Origin: JAQVEM01 sp964601205
GTDB taxonomy: Bacteria; Actinomycetota; Humimicrobiia; Humimicrobiales; Humimicrobiaceae
DNA: 56,651 bases
NCBI GenBank assembly: GCA_964601205.1
Contig: CAZRML010000030.1
Coordinates: forward strand, 1-56,651
Reading direction: 5' to 3'
Shown here piece after piece: positions 8,409-16,767 of the stretch (positions within the stretch are counted from its first letter, which is position 1; each line of letters begins with the position of its first letter). Under the pieces are notes generated by a model. The model did not search any database. It saw nothing but the letters and a program-made list of their open reading frames with translations, and had not been told where the DNA came from. Position numbers and translations under genes: made by a program.

Positions 8409-9210
8409 AGCAAGCTTTAATTTGCCTGATGATATTATAAAAGCTGTAAGGGATGCCGTTGATAAAGAAACTGCTCCCGAAGCTAAAGAAGTTTTGAAGC
8501 TTATTTTAAAAAATGAGAAGATTGCGCGCAGCCAGAAACTTCCGCTGTGTCAGGATTGTGGCTTGGCCTATATTGACATTGAAATTGGGAAGGGCATCTA
8601 TATAGAAAAAAGTGAAGACCTGAATAAGTTGTTAAATAAAGCGGTAGCAGATGCCTATAATGAGAACTATTTGAGGAAATCAATTGTTACGGATCCCCTT
8701 TATGAGAGAAAGAATACTTCTGATAACACCCCGGCGATAATTCATATCGGCTTTACAATGGATAAAGATATCAATCTCAGGGTTTATTTGAAGGGTGGCG
8801 GGAGTGAGAATTGTTCTTATCTGCATATGATTAACCCCTCGGCCGGCGAGGACGAAGTAGTAAAACTTGTGGTTAACCGGGTAAAAGAAAATGTTACCAG
8901 ATGCTGCCCTCCGGTAGTACTGGGTGTTGGAATTGGCGGTTCTTCTTCGGAGGTAACCAGGATGGCAAGGATTGCCAGTTTTAGAAATATAAATAAGAGG
9001 AACCCGGATAAAAGATATAAAAAATTAGAAGACAGGATTCTTGAGGCTGTAAATGAAACCGGGATAGGACCCCAGGGAATCGGTGGCAGAACTACTGCCC
9101 TGGCATGTAATATAGAATATGCTCCCTGTCACATGGCTACCCTGCCGGTAGCAATTTTTATGGGCTGTCACTCTATGCGCCGTGCAGAGTCAAAAATATC
9201 TCCGCCATAA
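8353..9210 (+). CDS. Class I fumarate hydratase / tartrate dehydratase, alpha (N-terminal) subunit
   Basis: The alpha subunit of an oxygen-sensitive two-subunit [4Fe-4S] hydro-lyase interconverting fumarate and malate. At 285 residues it is full length. Likely cluster ligands are Cys66 in LPLCQDCG, one of Cys184/Cys185 in TRCCPP, and Cys272 in MGCHSMRR. The family motif CQDTG reads CQDCG, an added cysteine. GGGSENCSYLHMINPSAG and GVGIGGSSSEV are typical. The ATG is inside topA, giving a 56-base overlap, but it matches the usual N-terminus (MR-x-I...), so it is kept. Uniquely here, the beta subunit gene is not downstream: it faces this gene and the two 3' ends overlap by 43 bases. Tartrate dehydratase cannot be excluded from sequence alone. 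Confidence 0.93.
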   Translation: MRSIEITKIKEELKKLLIKASFNLPDDIIKAVRDAVDKETAPEAKEVLKLILKNEKIARSQKLPLCQDCGLAYIDIEIGKGIYIEKSEDLNKLLNKAVADAYNENYLRKSIVTDPLYERKNTSDNTPAIIHIGFTMDKDINLRVYLKGGGSENCSYLHMINPSAGEDEVVKLVVNRVKENVTRCCPPVVLGVGIGGSSSEVTRMARIASFRNINKRNPDKRYKKLEDRILEAVNETGIGPQGIGGRTTALACNIEYAPCHMATLPVAIFMGCHSMRRAESKISPP

Positions 9211-9719
9211 ATATCGTAAGCTACAAATAGAGGTAAGTTTTTTACCTCTATCCGGTAAACGGCTTCGGCCCCGAGGTCGTTGTAGGCAATGATTTCTATG
9301 CTTTCTACTTTTGTGGAAAGGTATGCAGAAATACCCCCTATCATTATAAAATAAACAGATTTATATTTTTTTAAGAGGTCCTTAATTCTGTCACTTCTTT
9401 TACCCTTGCCTATGGTTGCTTTTAGCCCCTGCTTCAGGAGTGGTTCGGTTAAATTATCCATTCTGGCGCTGGTGGTCGGGCCAATGCTCCCGCTTTTTTT
9501 ACCTGGAGGAGTTGGTGACGGTCCAACATAAAATATGGTACCGTCCTTCAGGTCAACGGGTAGTTTTTTATTTGAATGGATAGCTTCAATAAATCTTTTA
9601 TGGGCTGCATCTCTTGCCCCCAGTATGGCACCGTTCAGGTATACTATATCTCCTGCTTTTAATTTTTTAATATTTTCTTCCGTAAGGGGCGTTGAGAGCC
9701 TGAAAGTGCTATTCTTCAT
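9168..9719 (-). CDS. Class I fumarate hydratase / tartrate dehydratase, beta (C-terminal) subunit
   Basis: The partner of the alpha subunit, contributing the C-terminal swivel domain that completes the active site. At 183 residues it is normal length. The family signature is clear: GDIVYLNGAILGARDAAHKR at about 25-44, then YVGPSPTPPGKKSGSIGPTT followed by SARMD, and the G-K-G motif IGKGKRS. The gene lies on the opposite strand to the alpha gene. The stop codon is inside the alpha coding region, so 43 bases at the 3' ends are shared antisense. Upstream on the same strand, 32 bases away, is an unknown membrane lipoprotein gene that may share its transcript. Confidence 0.93.
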   Translation of the reverse strand: MKNSTFRLSTPLTEENIKKLKAGDIVYLNGAILGARDAAHKRFIEAIHSNKKLPVDLKDGTIFYVGPSPTPPGKKSGSIGPTTSARMDNLTEPLLKQGLKATIGKGKRSDRIKDLLKKYKSVYFIMIGGISAYLSTKVESIEIIAYNDLGAEAVYRIEVKNLPLFVAYDIYGGDIFDSARRIE

Positions 9720-9751
9720 TATTACCGGACCTTTTTAAAATAAAAGCTCTG

Positions 9752-10597
9752 TCAGTCATAGTTATCAAAATGCCTGTCTCTCTTGAAGTAATTGTCATAA
9801 AAATATGGAGTTTTTCTGTAAGGAGGCTGTCTTTTGCTCCTTCTTGAGCTGAATATTATTATAAAAATGATAAAAATTATAAATAAGACTATAATACCTA
9901 AAATTACTATCAGGAAATAGGTAAGGAACTTGGTTTTTTCTCCTTCTATATATATATTTTTTTCATCACCGTATTTAATATTCCATATAGCGATATTATT
10001 TTCTCCTATTATATCTGCATTGTGTCTTATTATTTTTACCGGGAACTTTATCTGATAGGTTATATTTAAAATGCTGCTGTCAGCCCTGGCCAGGTCAGCG
10101 AGCCGGTTATAGTCGGAATTCATATCCGAAGAAGTAAGAAGGATGTCATCTATTTTCATATCTATAAAATCATTAAAAAAATATTCGCTGTAGAAGAAAT
10201 AGTCATTTTTTTCCAGTTTTGCGTAAAATCTTTCCGGTGGATTTTCAGAAAAATTATCTATGGATATATGCTGAAGAAAATTTACGTCATCAAAACTAAA
10301 AGTATTGGTAAAGTGAGTATATTCACCCTCTTCATATGTTTTTAGCTCTCCTTCGGGAAAGTTCTCAATATTTTCCAGTATTTTGTTGTAAAGGGACTGG
10401 CTCTGGTCCGGGATGGCTTCACTTTTCTGGAGGTATTCTGTTTTTACTGCTATATCAATTGTTCTGGTCCCGGAGTAATCGGAGTTTAACTCGGTAAAAA
10501 TGTCAATGAGTGTCTGGTCGCAGGAAGTAATAAAAAGAAGTATAAAAATACAGAGAATAAATATTATAAAAATTTTTACGTAGTTTAGTTTTGTCAT
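9752..10597 (-). CDS. Putative lipoprotein with C-terminal membrane anchor, function unknown
   Basis: I do not recognise this 281-residue protein with certainty. It starts with a basic residue and a long hydrophobic stretch (about 9-25) ending in LFITSC, a plausible lipobox with the lipidated cysteine at residue 26. An extracellular domain of about 195 residues follows, rich in acidic residues and lacking cysteines. A second hydrophobic segment (about 227-250) is followed by a basic, tyrosine- and arginine-rich cytoplasmic tail. The layout and the early SGTRTIDIAV stretch recall LppM/DUF3153-type proteins, but this is a weak resemblance. It probably shares a transcript with the fumarase beta gene, 32 bases downstream. 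Confidence 0.65.
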   Translation of the reverse strand: MTKLNYVKIFIIFILCIFILLFITSCDQTLIDIFTELNSDYSGTRTIDIAVKTEYLQKSEAIPDQSQSLYNKILENIENFPEGELKTYEEGEYTHFTNTFSFDDVNFLQHISIDNFSENPPERFYAKLEKNDYFFYSEYFFNDFIDMKIDDILLTSSDMNSDYNRLADLARADSSILNITYQIKFPVKIIRHNADIIGENNIAIWNIKYGDEKNIYIEGEKTKFLTYFLIVILGIIVLFIIFIIFIIIFSSRRSKRQPPYRKTPYFYDNYFKRDRHFDNYD

Positions 10598-10856
10598 GGT
10601 TACTCTAATATGTTAATAAATAATTTTAGCATATTAATATTAATATGGTATAAAAAGTTGACTTTTTAAGGTTAAAGAAATTATCTGTAAGGGGGAAGGG
10701 AAAATATTTCCGGGAGCTATAATTATTTTTATGCAGGTTAGCTCTTTCATTACAGTTTTAAATTTCCTATTATTAAGATATTATAATCTGGTAAGAGAAT
10801 GATAAACGATACAAAATATGGAATTAATATATCAATAATCTTATCAACAACTTATT

Positions 10857-11486
10857 ATGAAAAAAGGATTATTTATAACTTTTGAGGGGCCTGATGGCTC
10901 GGGTAAGACCACACAGATAAAATTATTAAGAGACTATCTAAAACAGAAAGGTCTTGATGTGGTTCTTACTGTGGAGCCAGGCGGAACAGAGGTTGGCCAG
11001 AAGATAAGGGATATACTGCTTGCAGGGGAGAAAGTGCACATATCTGCGTGGGCCGAAACTTTTTTGTTCCTGGCATCCAGAGCTGAGCTGGTGGCAAAAG
11101 TAATAGAGCCGTCACTAAAAAGGGGTAAAATTGTGATATGTGACCGATTCTTTGATTCAACAGTTGTTTATCAGGGAATAGCAAGGGGACTTGGAGATAA
11201 GAAGATTCTGGAGATGAGTCTGGTGGCTACCGGTGGCCTGGTGCCGGATATAACTTTTCTGCTCATGGTAGATGTGAGCAGGGCAAAGAAGAGAATCAAT
11301 GATACAAACAGAAAAAAAGATAGGATTGAAATGGAAGAGGATGATTTTAAACAGAAAATTTACCAGGGGTATCTAAATATTGCCAGTAAAAATAAAGACA
11401 GGTTTGTGGTTATTGATGGAGAAAAAAGTATTAAAGATATATTTGGAGAAATAAAGAGCAAAATTTATACTGTGTTAAAGATTTGA
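10857..11486 (+). CDS. tmk: Thymidylate kinase, Tmk
   Basis: Phosphorylates dTMP to dTDP with ATP. The 209 residues carry the P-loop GPDGSGKTTQ near residues 11-20, the dTMP-binding VEPGGTEVGQKIRDILL segment, and the DR-x motif CDRFFDSTVVYQG. The start ATG has no good ribosome-binding site. A perfect TATAAT lies 70 bases upstream at 10782-10787 but has no clear -35 box. The stop is followed one base later by holB, so tmk-holB-ricT form an operon, a common arrangement in Gram-positive bacteria. Confidence 0.96.
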   Translation: MKKGLFITFEGPDGSGKTTQIKLLRDYLKQKGLDVVLTVEPGGTEVGQKIRDILLAGEKVHISAWAETFLFLASRAELVAKVIEPSLKRGKIVICDRFFDSTVVYQGIARGLGDKKILEMSLVATGGLVPDITFLLMVDVSRAKKRINDTNRKKDRIEMEEDDFKQKIYQGYLNIASKNKDRFVVIDGEKSIKDIFGEIKSKIYTVLKI

Positions 11487-11487
11487 A

Positions 11488-12555
11488 ATGAAACTACTTG
11501 AAAATGTTAATTTCCTGATTAATGATGACGTTAATAAGTCCAATATAAAATCACTTTCGTGGATGGTGCAGAGTGATAATATTTCCCATGCATACCTTTT
11601 TTATGGAAATAGCACAGAACTTCTTTTAAAGCTTGCGCTGGAAGTTGCTGCTGCTATTAACTGTCCTGATAATGGGTGTGGCAGCTGTCTTATATGCAGG
11701 AACACAATCAGGGGTGTTTATCCAAATGTCCTGGTTATTGAACCGGAAGGCAGTGTGCTGAGAATAGAAGAAATTAAAAGGCTCCAGAAGTTTATGGGTT
11801 TGACTTCATATTACCCGGGGAGAAAAATATGTATTATAAAAGAATGTGAGCTTATGAACGGGGAAGCCGCAAACAGGCTGCTTAAAACACTTGAAGACCC
11901 TCCGGACAATGATAGTGTATTCATCCTGCTCTCGGAGGATATATCAGTCATGCTTCCCACAGTTGTATCAAGGTGCCTGGTTTATAATTGGAACTTAAGG
12001 CTTGATGCGGATACTGATAAGAAAGATGGTTTTGAAATGATGGATAAATATTTAGATGAAGGTATTAGAAATATATTAATACCCGGGAGACTGCAGGGCA
12101 GAGCAACTTCAGCGCCTTTAAATCTTACATTAAAAATAATAGAATTACTCAGGAAAATGGAAGCTGCTGTCAGGGCAGATATGGAAAAAGAGCTTCTGGA
12201 TTTTAACAAGAGTGATTTTGACAAAAGTTCTGTTGCAAAGTATGTTGAAATTCTAAAATCAAGGCACAAAAGGAGAATAGCTAAATTCCATAATTTAGCT
12301 ATATGCAGAATTTTTGATATAATATCTGCCTGGCTTGAAGATATTCTTGCAGTAAAATTTGGTGGAGAGGAAATAAGCCTTAACTTTAAAAAAAATTATT
12401 CACTTATATGCAAGAATATTGAAAGTGTTAAAATAGAAGGAATTTTCGAGCTGATGGAGGTAATAAGGAGAAATAAAAGTTATTCCGGGTATTCTATTAA
12501 TTCAGAATTGGCTCTGGATAATATTTTTCTTAAATTTCAGCGTATATTTACATAA
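11488..12555 (+). CDS. holB: DNA polymerase III delta-prime subunit
   Basis: Part of the clamp-loader complex that opens and loads the sliding clamp. The 355 residues include the four-cysteine zinc module (Cys59, Cys64, Cys67, Cys70) and the family block IEEIKRLQKFMGLTSYY, then ANRLLKTLEDPP and the sensor-like VVSRC. The P-loop is degenerate: the position expected to hold GKT reads YGNSTELLLK, as in delta-prime subunits that do not bind ATP. Start and stop spacing with tmk (1 base) and ricT (12 bases) indicate one transcript. Confidence 0.92.
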   Translation: MKLLENVNFLINDDVNKSNIKSLSWMVQSDNISHAYLFYGNSTELLLKLALEVAAAINCPDNGCGSCLICRNTIRGVYPNVLVIEPEGSVLRIEEIKRLQKFMGLTSYYPGRKICIIKECELMNGEAANRLLKTLEDPPDNDSVFILLSEDISVMLPTVVSRCLVYNWNLRLDADTDKKDGFEMMDKYLDEGIRNILIPGRLQGRATSAPLNLTLKIIELLRKMEAAVRADMEKELLDFNKSDFDKSSVAKYVEILKSRHKRRIAKFHNLAICRIFDIISAWLEDILAVKFGGEEISLNFKKNYSLICKNIESVKIEGIFELMEVIRRNKSYSGYSINSELALDNIFLKFQRIFT

Positions 12556-12567
12556 GAGGTGAAAGTT

Positions 12568-13449
12568 ATGGCTTTGATTGTAGGAATAACATTTAATAAA
12601 AACGATACAGTACATTATTGCGACCCGGCTGGAATTGAATTAAAAGTCGGGAATAAAATCATCTGCAATCTGGATGATGGAGTAAAAGAAATTGGAGAGG
12701 TAGTGGTTCCGCCTGTTGATATCAATGAAGTTGGTATTTCCAATCCCCTGAATAAAGTAATAAGGAAAGCAACTTATTATGATCTGTCTGTTGATGAGTT
12801 GAACCGTGAAAAAGAAAAAAAAGGGATTGAGAAGTTTAACGAGCTGGCTGAAAAATATAAACTTAAGATGAAACTGGTACATGTCCATGTGCTCTTTGAT
12901 AAGAGCAAGATGGTTTTTTATTTTACTTCAGAAAGAAGAGTTGATTTCAGGGAAATGGTAAAAGACCTCGCCACCTATTTCAAAATCAGGATAGAATTGC
13001 GCCAGATCGGGGTAAGAGACGAAGCAAAGATGCTTGGCGGGCTGGGTCCATGCGGGAGGAACCTCTGCTGTAAGAGCTTTTTGACTGATTTTGAATCTAT
13101 TTCTATAAAAATGGCAAAGGACCAGAATTTACCCCTGAATCCCTTTAAAATATCGGGTGTCTGCGGAAGATTGATGTGCTGTCTCAGGTATGAATATGAT
13201 TCATATAAGGAATTTGTTGAGAAAGCGCCTGAGAGGGGAGTAAAGGTAAAATGTGATTACGGTTCGGGATGGGTATGGGGATATGAGCCATTAAAAGAAT
13301 CTGTAATTGTGGAATTTGATAATGAGAACAGAAAGTCTGTCCCGCTGTCCGAAATAGAAGTTACAGGCGGGAGAGTTGAAATAAATAATGACGGCAGCAA
13401 AGATGCCGAACAGGAAGATGCCGATAATGATAAAATAGAGGATTCTTAA
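12568..13449 (+). CDS. ricT: PSP1-domain protein RicT (YaaT-like)
   Basis: RicT-type proteins act with RicA and RicF in an Fe-S-containing complex that affects RNA processing by RNase Y and development in Bacillus. From the ATG at 12568 the protein has 293 residues. The conserved cysteines are Cys162, Cys167, Cys168 and Cys199, Cys204, Cys205 in the GPCGRNLCC and GVCGRLMCC motifs, which fit iron-sulphur ligation. The C-terminal 25 residues are acidic. An upstream in-frame GTG at 12559 was passed over because it lies inside the strong ribosome-binding site AGAGGTG (12555-12561), which is correctly spaced for the ATG. Last gene of tmk-holB-ricT. RicA and RicF partners are not in the window. Confidence 0.9.
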   Translation: MALIVGITFNKNDTVHYCDPAGIELKVGNKIICNLDDGVKEIGEVVVPPVDINEVGISNPLNKVIRKATYYDLSVDELNREKEKKGIEKFNELAEKYKLKMKLVHVHVLFDKSKMVFYFTSERRVDFREMVKDLATYFKIRIELRQIGVRDEAKMLGGLGPCGRNLCCKSFLTDFESISIKMAKDQNLPLNPFKISGVCGRLMCCLRYEYDSYKEFVEKAPERGVKVKCDYGSGWVWGYEPLKESVIVEFDNENRKSVPLSEIEVTGGRVEINNDGSKDAEQEDADNDKIEDS

Positions 13450-13493
13450 AAATCCTGCTCAGTATAATCATAGATACCGGTCAATTTTTATAG

Positions 13494-13569
13494 GCCGATG
13501 TAGCTCAACTGGTAGAGCGGCTCATTCGTAATGAGCAGGTTACCGGTTCAAGTCCGGTCGTCGGCTCCA
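13494..13569 (+). tRNA. tRNA-Thr (anticodon CGU)
   Basis: A complete cloverleaf can be drawn. The acceptor stem is GCCGATG/CGTCGGC (one G-U pair) and the D-stem is GCTC/GAGC. The anticodon stem is GCTCA/TGAGC with loop TTCGTAA, placing CGT at 13527-13529. The T-stem is ACCGG/CCGGT with loop TTCAAGT. The discriminator is T and CCA is encoded. It reads ACG codons, so it is threonine. It lies between ricT and argS. Confidence 0.95.
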
Positions 13570-13623
13570 GGTTTATGAAAATAAGATTATTGATGCATAA
13601 AATTTTAGAAAAAGGAATAGCTA

Positions 13624-15318
13624 TTGGTAATAGGGGAATTAAAACAAAAAATTCTTGATTTTATTAAAGAAATGTCCGGAACTGAGACCGGTCCGGACAA
13701 CTTTACTGTTGAGGAACCCAGAGAAGAAAGTTTCGGTGACCTCTCAACAAATGCGGCTATGGTACTGGCACCATTACTAAAGAAAAATCCTCTGGATATT
13801 GCTAAATTACTTGAACAGAAAATATCTTCAGGGTGCCCGGAGGTTTATGGTATAAATGTTGTAAAACCCGGATTTATTAATTTTAATTTAACCGATGATT
13901 TTATAAGGGGGGCCCTGAAGGAAATCATAGAAGAAAAAGAAAATTTCGGCTTTAATCAGAGCGGTACGGGGATAAAAGTACATATGGAATATGTTAGCTC
14001 CAACCCTACGGGCAGACTTCATATAGGGCACGGCAGGTGGGGGGCTCTGGGAGATAGCCTGGCAAATATCTATAGTGCCAACGGATATGAGGTATTCAGA
14101 GAATATTATGTTAATGATTATGGGACCCAGGCGGAGAAATTTAGTGAGTGCGCGTCATGCCTGTATTTAAAGCATTTCGGGAGGGATATCCCCTATCCTG
14201 AAGATGGTTATCCTGAAAATACTGTATCAATGGCAGTTGATAGGCTGATTAAAGAGCATAATGATTTTTTTATTATTGAAAAGAACGGGCAAAAGGAGGT
14301 AGATAAAGAATCATTCAGGAATGAGATAATAAAGATAATGATTTCTTATATATCAGAGACGCTTGCTTTAATGGGTGTAAAGTACGACGGGTGGTTTTAC
14401 GAAAGCTCGCTGTATGAAAATTCAAACTTTGAAAAAGTGGTTGAAGAATTAAAAAATAAAGGTGTTATTTACAATAAAGACGGCGCTATGTGGTTTAAGG
14501 CTTCTCTTTTTGTGGAAGATAAGGATAGGGTGGTAATAAGGAAAGATGGCAACCCCACTTATTTTGCCTCAGATATACTATATTTAAAAGATAAGTTAAA
14601 AAGAGGTTATGACAGAATTTTATATATACTGGGCGCGGACCACCACGGGTATGTTGACAGGCTGAAAGCAATTGTCAGAGCACTCGGTCTGCCCGAAGAA
14701 AAGATTACGGTAATAATAGGCCAGCTGGTAAAAATAGTAGATGGGAGGCAGACCCTGAAGATGTCCAGAAGGAAAGGCAGGGTTTATACCTTGATGGATT
14801 TAATAAAAGAAGTGGGTAAAGATGCAGTGAGATACTTTTTTAGTATGAACTCCTTTGACACCCCCATGGATTTTGATATAAATCTTGCAAAACAGAAGTC
14901 CAATCAAAATCCGGTATTTTATGTTCAGTACGCACACGCCAGGATTGAAAGTATTATTGAAAGAGCAGACAGAGAAAAACTCAAAAGTCCGGGGTTTGAG
15001 AGCTTCTCTATTGGGAAAGAAGATATATTGAAAATGCAATTTAAAAATGATAGTGAAAGAAAGCTGGCAAAAACAATGATTTTATATCCGGATATGGTTT
15101 ATTCCAGCTGCATGAATAATGCTCCTAATATTATAACCCGGTATTTATACAGACTGGCAGCCCAGTTTCATTACTTCTATAATAATTTTAGAGTGATTGA
15201 TGACAGTAATGGCGAAATGGTAGTGAATAAAGATAGATTTATCTTAATTATTCTGATAAAACAGATACTTCAAAATGCTCTTCGGCTGCTTGAGGTTAGT
15301 GCCCCTGAAGAAATGTAG
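13624..15318 (+). CDS. argS: Arginyl-tRNA synthetase
   Basis: Class I synthetase charging tRNA-Arg. The 564 residues hold the N-terminal Add-1 domain (about 1-100), the HIGH motif at 133-136 preceded by SSNPTGRL, and the KMSRR motif within LKMSRRKGRVYTL. The family hallmark FDTPMDFD leads into the helical anticodon-binding DALR domain, with YVQYAHARI near its start. The TTG start at 13624 is supported by AAAGGAAT about 7 bases upstream. Shortly after the tRNA-Thr gene, it opens a gene set followed by lysA, hom and thrC. Confidence 0.96.
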   Translation: MVIGELKQKILDFIKEMSGTETGPDNFTVEEPREESFGDLSTNAAMVLAPLLKKNPLDIAKLLEQKISSGCPEVYGINVVKPGFINFNLTDDFIRGALKEIIEEKENFGFNQSGTGIKVHMEYVSSNPTGRLHIGHGRWGALGDSLANIYSANGYEVFREYYVNDYGTQAEKFSECASCLYLKHFGRDIPYPEDGYPENTVSMAVDRLIKEHNDFFIIEKNGQKEVDKESFRNEIIKIMISYISETLALMGVKYDGWFYESSLYENSNFEKVVEELKNKGVIYNKDGAMWFKASLFVEDKDRVVIRKDGNPTYFASDILYLKDKLKRGYDRILYILGADHHGYVDRLKAIVRALGLPEEKITVIIGQLVKIVDGRQTLKMSRRKGRVYTLMDLIKEVGKDAVRYFFSMNSFDTPMDFDINLAKQKSNQNPVFYVQYAHARIESIIERADREKLKSPGFESFSIGKEDILKMQFKNDSERKLAKTMILYPDMVYSSCMNNAPNIITRYLYRLAAQFHYFYNNFRVIDDSNGEMVVNKDRFILIILIKQILQNALRLLEVSAPEEM

Positions 15319-15444
15319 TATAAAAATACATCTTGATTAATATTTAATTAAATAATTTAATTATGTTTATATCCGGCACATGAAGCTATTATTATATTTA
15401 ACATTATTTGTATTATTAAATAAAAACATAGAAGAGGTATTATA

Positions 15445-16767
15445 ATGATTCTTCCGATAACTTCAGAAATAGTTAATAAACACCTGGTTATTGGCGGAAG
15501 TGATGTGGTGAAACTAAAGGAAAAGTATAAAACTCCACTTTATATTGTAGATGTAGCCACTATAAAGAGACAGTGTGCCAGTTACAGAGAAAATTTCAAT
15601 TTTCCTGATATTAAAGTTGATATTATTTATGCTGCTAAAGCATTTATATGCACCGCAATGTGCCAGCTTGTGGAAAAAGAGGGTCTTAAGCTGGACGTTT
15701 CCACGGGAGGAGAGCTTTTTATTGCACTTAACAGCGGATTCCCCGCTGATAAAATATATTTCCATGGTAACAATAAATCAGAAGAAGAGATACTGTACGG
15801 GTTAAAAAATAAAGCAGGGTACTTTATGGTGGACAATTTCAAAGAGCTTGAAACACTGGGCAAATTATGCACGGAAAATGATATAAAACAGAAAATATTT
15901 TTAAGAGTAAACCCGGGAATTAAAGCTGATACTCATGAATATATCCAGACAGGAAGAGTGGATTCCAAGTTCGGATTTAATATCCGGAATATGGATGCTA
16001 TGAAAGCTGTAGAGTTGGCGAATCAATACAGCCAGCTTGAGATTACCGGTATACATGCGCATATAGGTTCCCAGATATTCAATATATCATGTTATGACAG
16101 GCTTATAGAATTATTGATTAAGTTTATAAGGGATATTAAAGATAAAATGGGTATCTCGTTAGAAAGTATAGATATCGGGGGCGGGCTGGGTATAAAATAT
16201 ACTTCTGCGGATAACCCGCCTGACATAAAAGAGTTCTCTGAGCTGTTACATAATGCAGTTATAAAATATCAGAAAAAGTTTGGTATAAAGCTTGGACGTT
16301 TATGCATTGAACCTGGAAGGTCAATCATCGGGAATGCAGGAGTGACTCTTTACCAGGTCGGGGCAATCAAGAGTGCAGGTGGCGTAAAAAAATATATGTT
16401 AATAGATGGCGGTATGTCTGATAATATAAGACCCATGCTTTATCAGGCTAAATATACTGCCCGTGTGGCAAATAAAATGGAAGAGGGAATGGATACTGAT
16501 AATATTAGCAAAAGAAGCTATATTATAGCCGGGAAACATTGCGAGAGCGGGGATGTGATAATTAACGACATAAAGTTGCCGGAAGTTTCTTCCGGTGATT
16601 TTATAGTCGTAGCGACAACGGGCGCTTATTGCTATGCCATGTCCAGCAATTATAATGGCCAGCCCAGAAGTGCGGTGGTCGCGGTGGAAAATGGCAGCAG
16701 CCGGGTATGGGTAAAAAGGCAATCTTATAAGGATTTAGTGATGGGAGATGTGAGATTATATGAATAA
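15445..16767 (+). CDS. lysA: Diaminopimelate decarboxylase
   Basis: A PLP enzyme making L-lysine from meso-diaminopimelate, the final lysine step. The 440-residue length is normal. The PLP lysine is Lys65 in YAAKAF. The TGRVDSKFGF and HAHIGSQIF motifs, the glycine-rich phosphate-binding GGGLGIKY, EPGRSIIGNAG, and the active-site CESGDVI cysteine are all present. GAYCYAMSSNYN near the C-terminus contributes to PLP/substrate binding. The ATG follows GAAGAGG. The 3' end overlaps hom by 8 bases, so lysine and threonine/methionine branch genes are coupled. Confidence 0.96.
   Translation: MILPITSEIVNKHLVIGGSDVVKLKEKYKTPLYIVDVATIKRQCASYRENFNFPDIKVDIIYAAKAFICTAMCQLVEKEGLKLDVSTGGELFIALNSGFPADKIYFHGNNKSEEEILYGLKNKAGYFMVDNFKELETLGKLCTENDIKQKIFLRVNPGIKADTHEYIQTGRVDSKFGFNIRNMDAMKAVELANQYSQLEITGIHAHIGSQIFNISCYDRLIELLIKFIRDIKDKMGISLESIDIGGGLGIKYTSADNPPDIKEFSELLHNAVIKYQKKFGIKLGRLCIEPGRSIIGNAGVTLYQVGAIKSAGGVKKYMLIDGGMSDNIRPMLYQAKYTARVANKMEEGMDTDNISKRSYIIAGKHCESGDVIINDIKLPEVSSGDFIVVATTGAYCYAMSSNYNGQPRSAVVAVENGSSRVWVKRQSYKDLVMGDVRLYE

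Noticed and set aside
10658..10686. TTGACT followed by TTATCT upstream of tmk
   Set aside because: The -35 box is good and the spacing is 17, but the -10 box matches only two of six bases.
12559..12567. GTG start for ricT at 12559
   Set aside because: The codon lies in the ribosome-binding site of the ATG at 12568; the ATG gives the expected family N-terminus.
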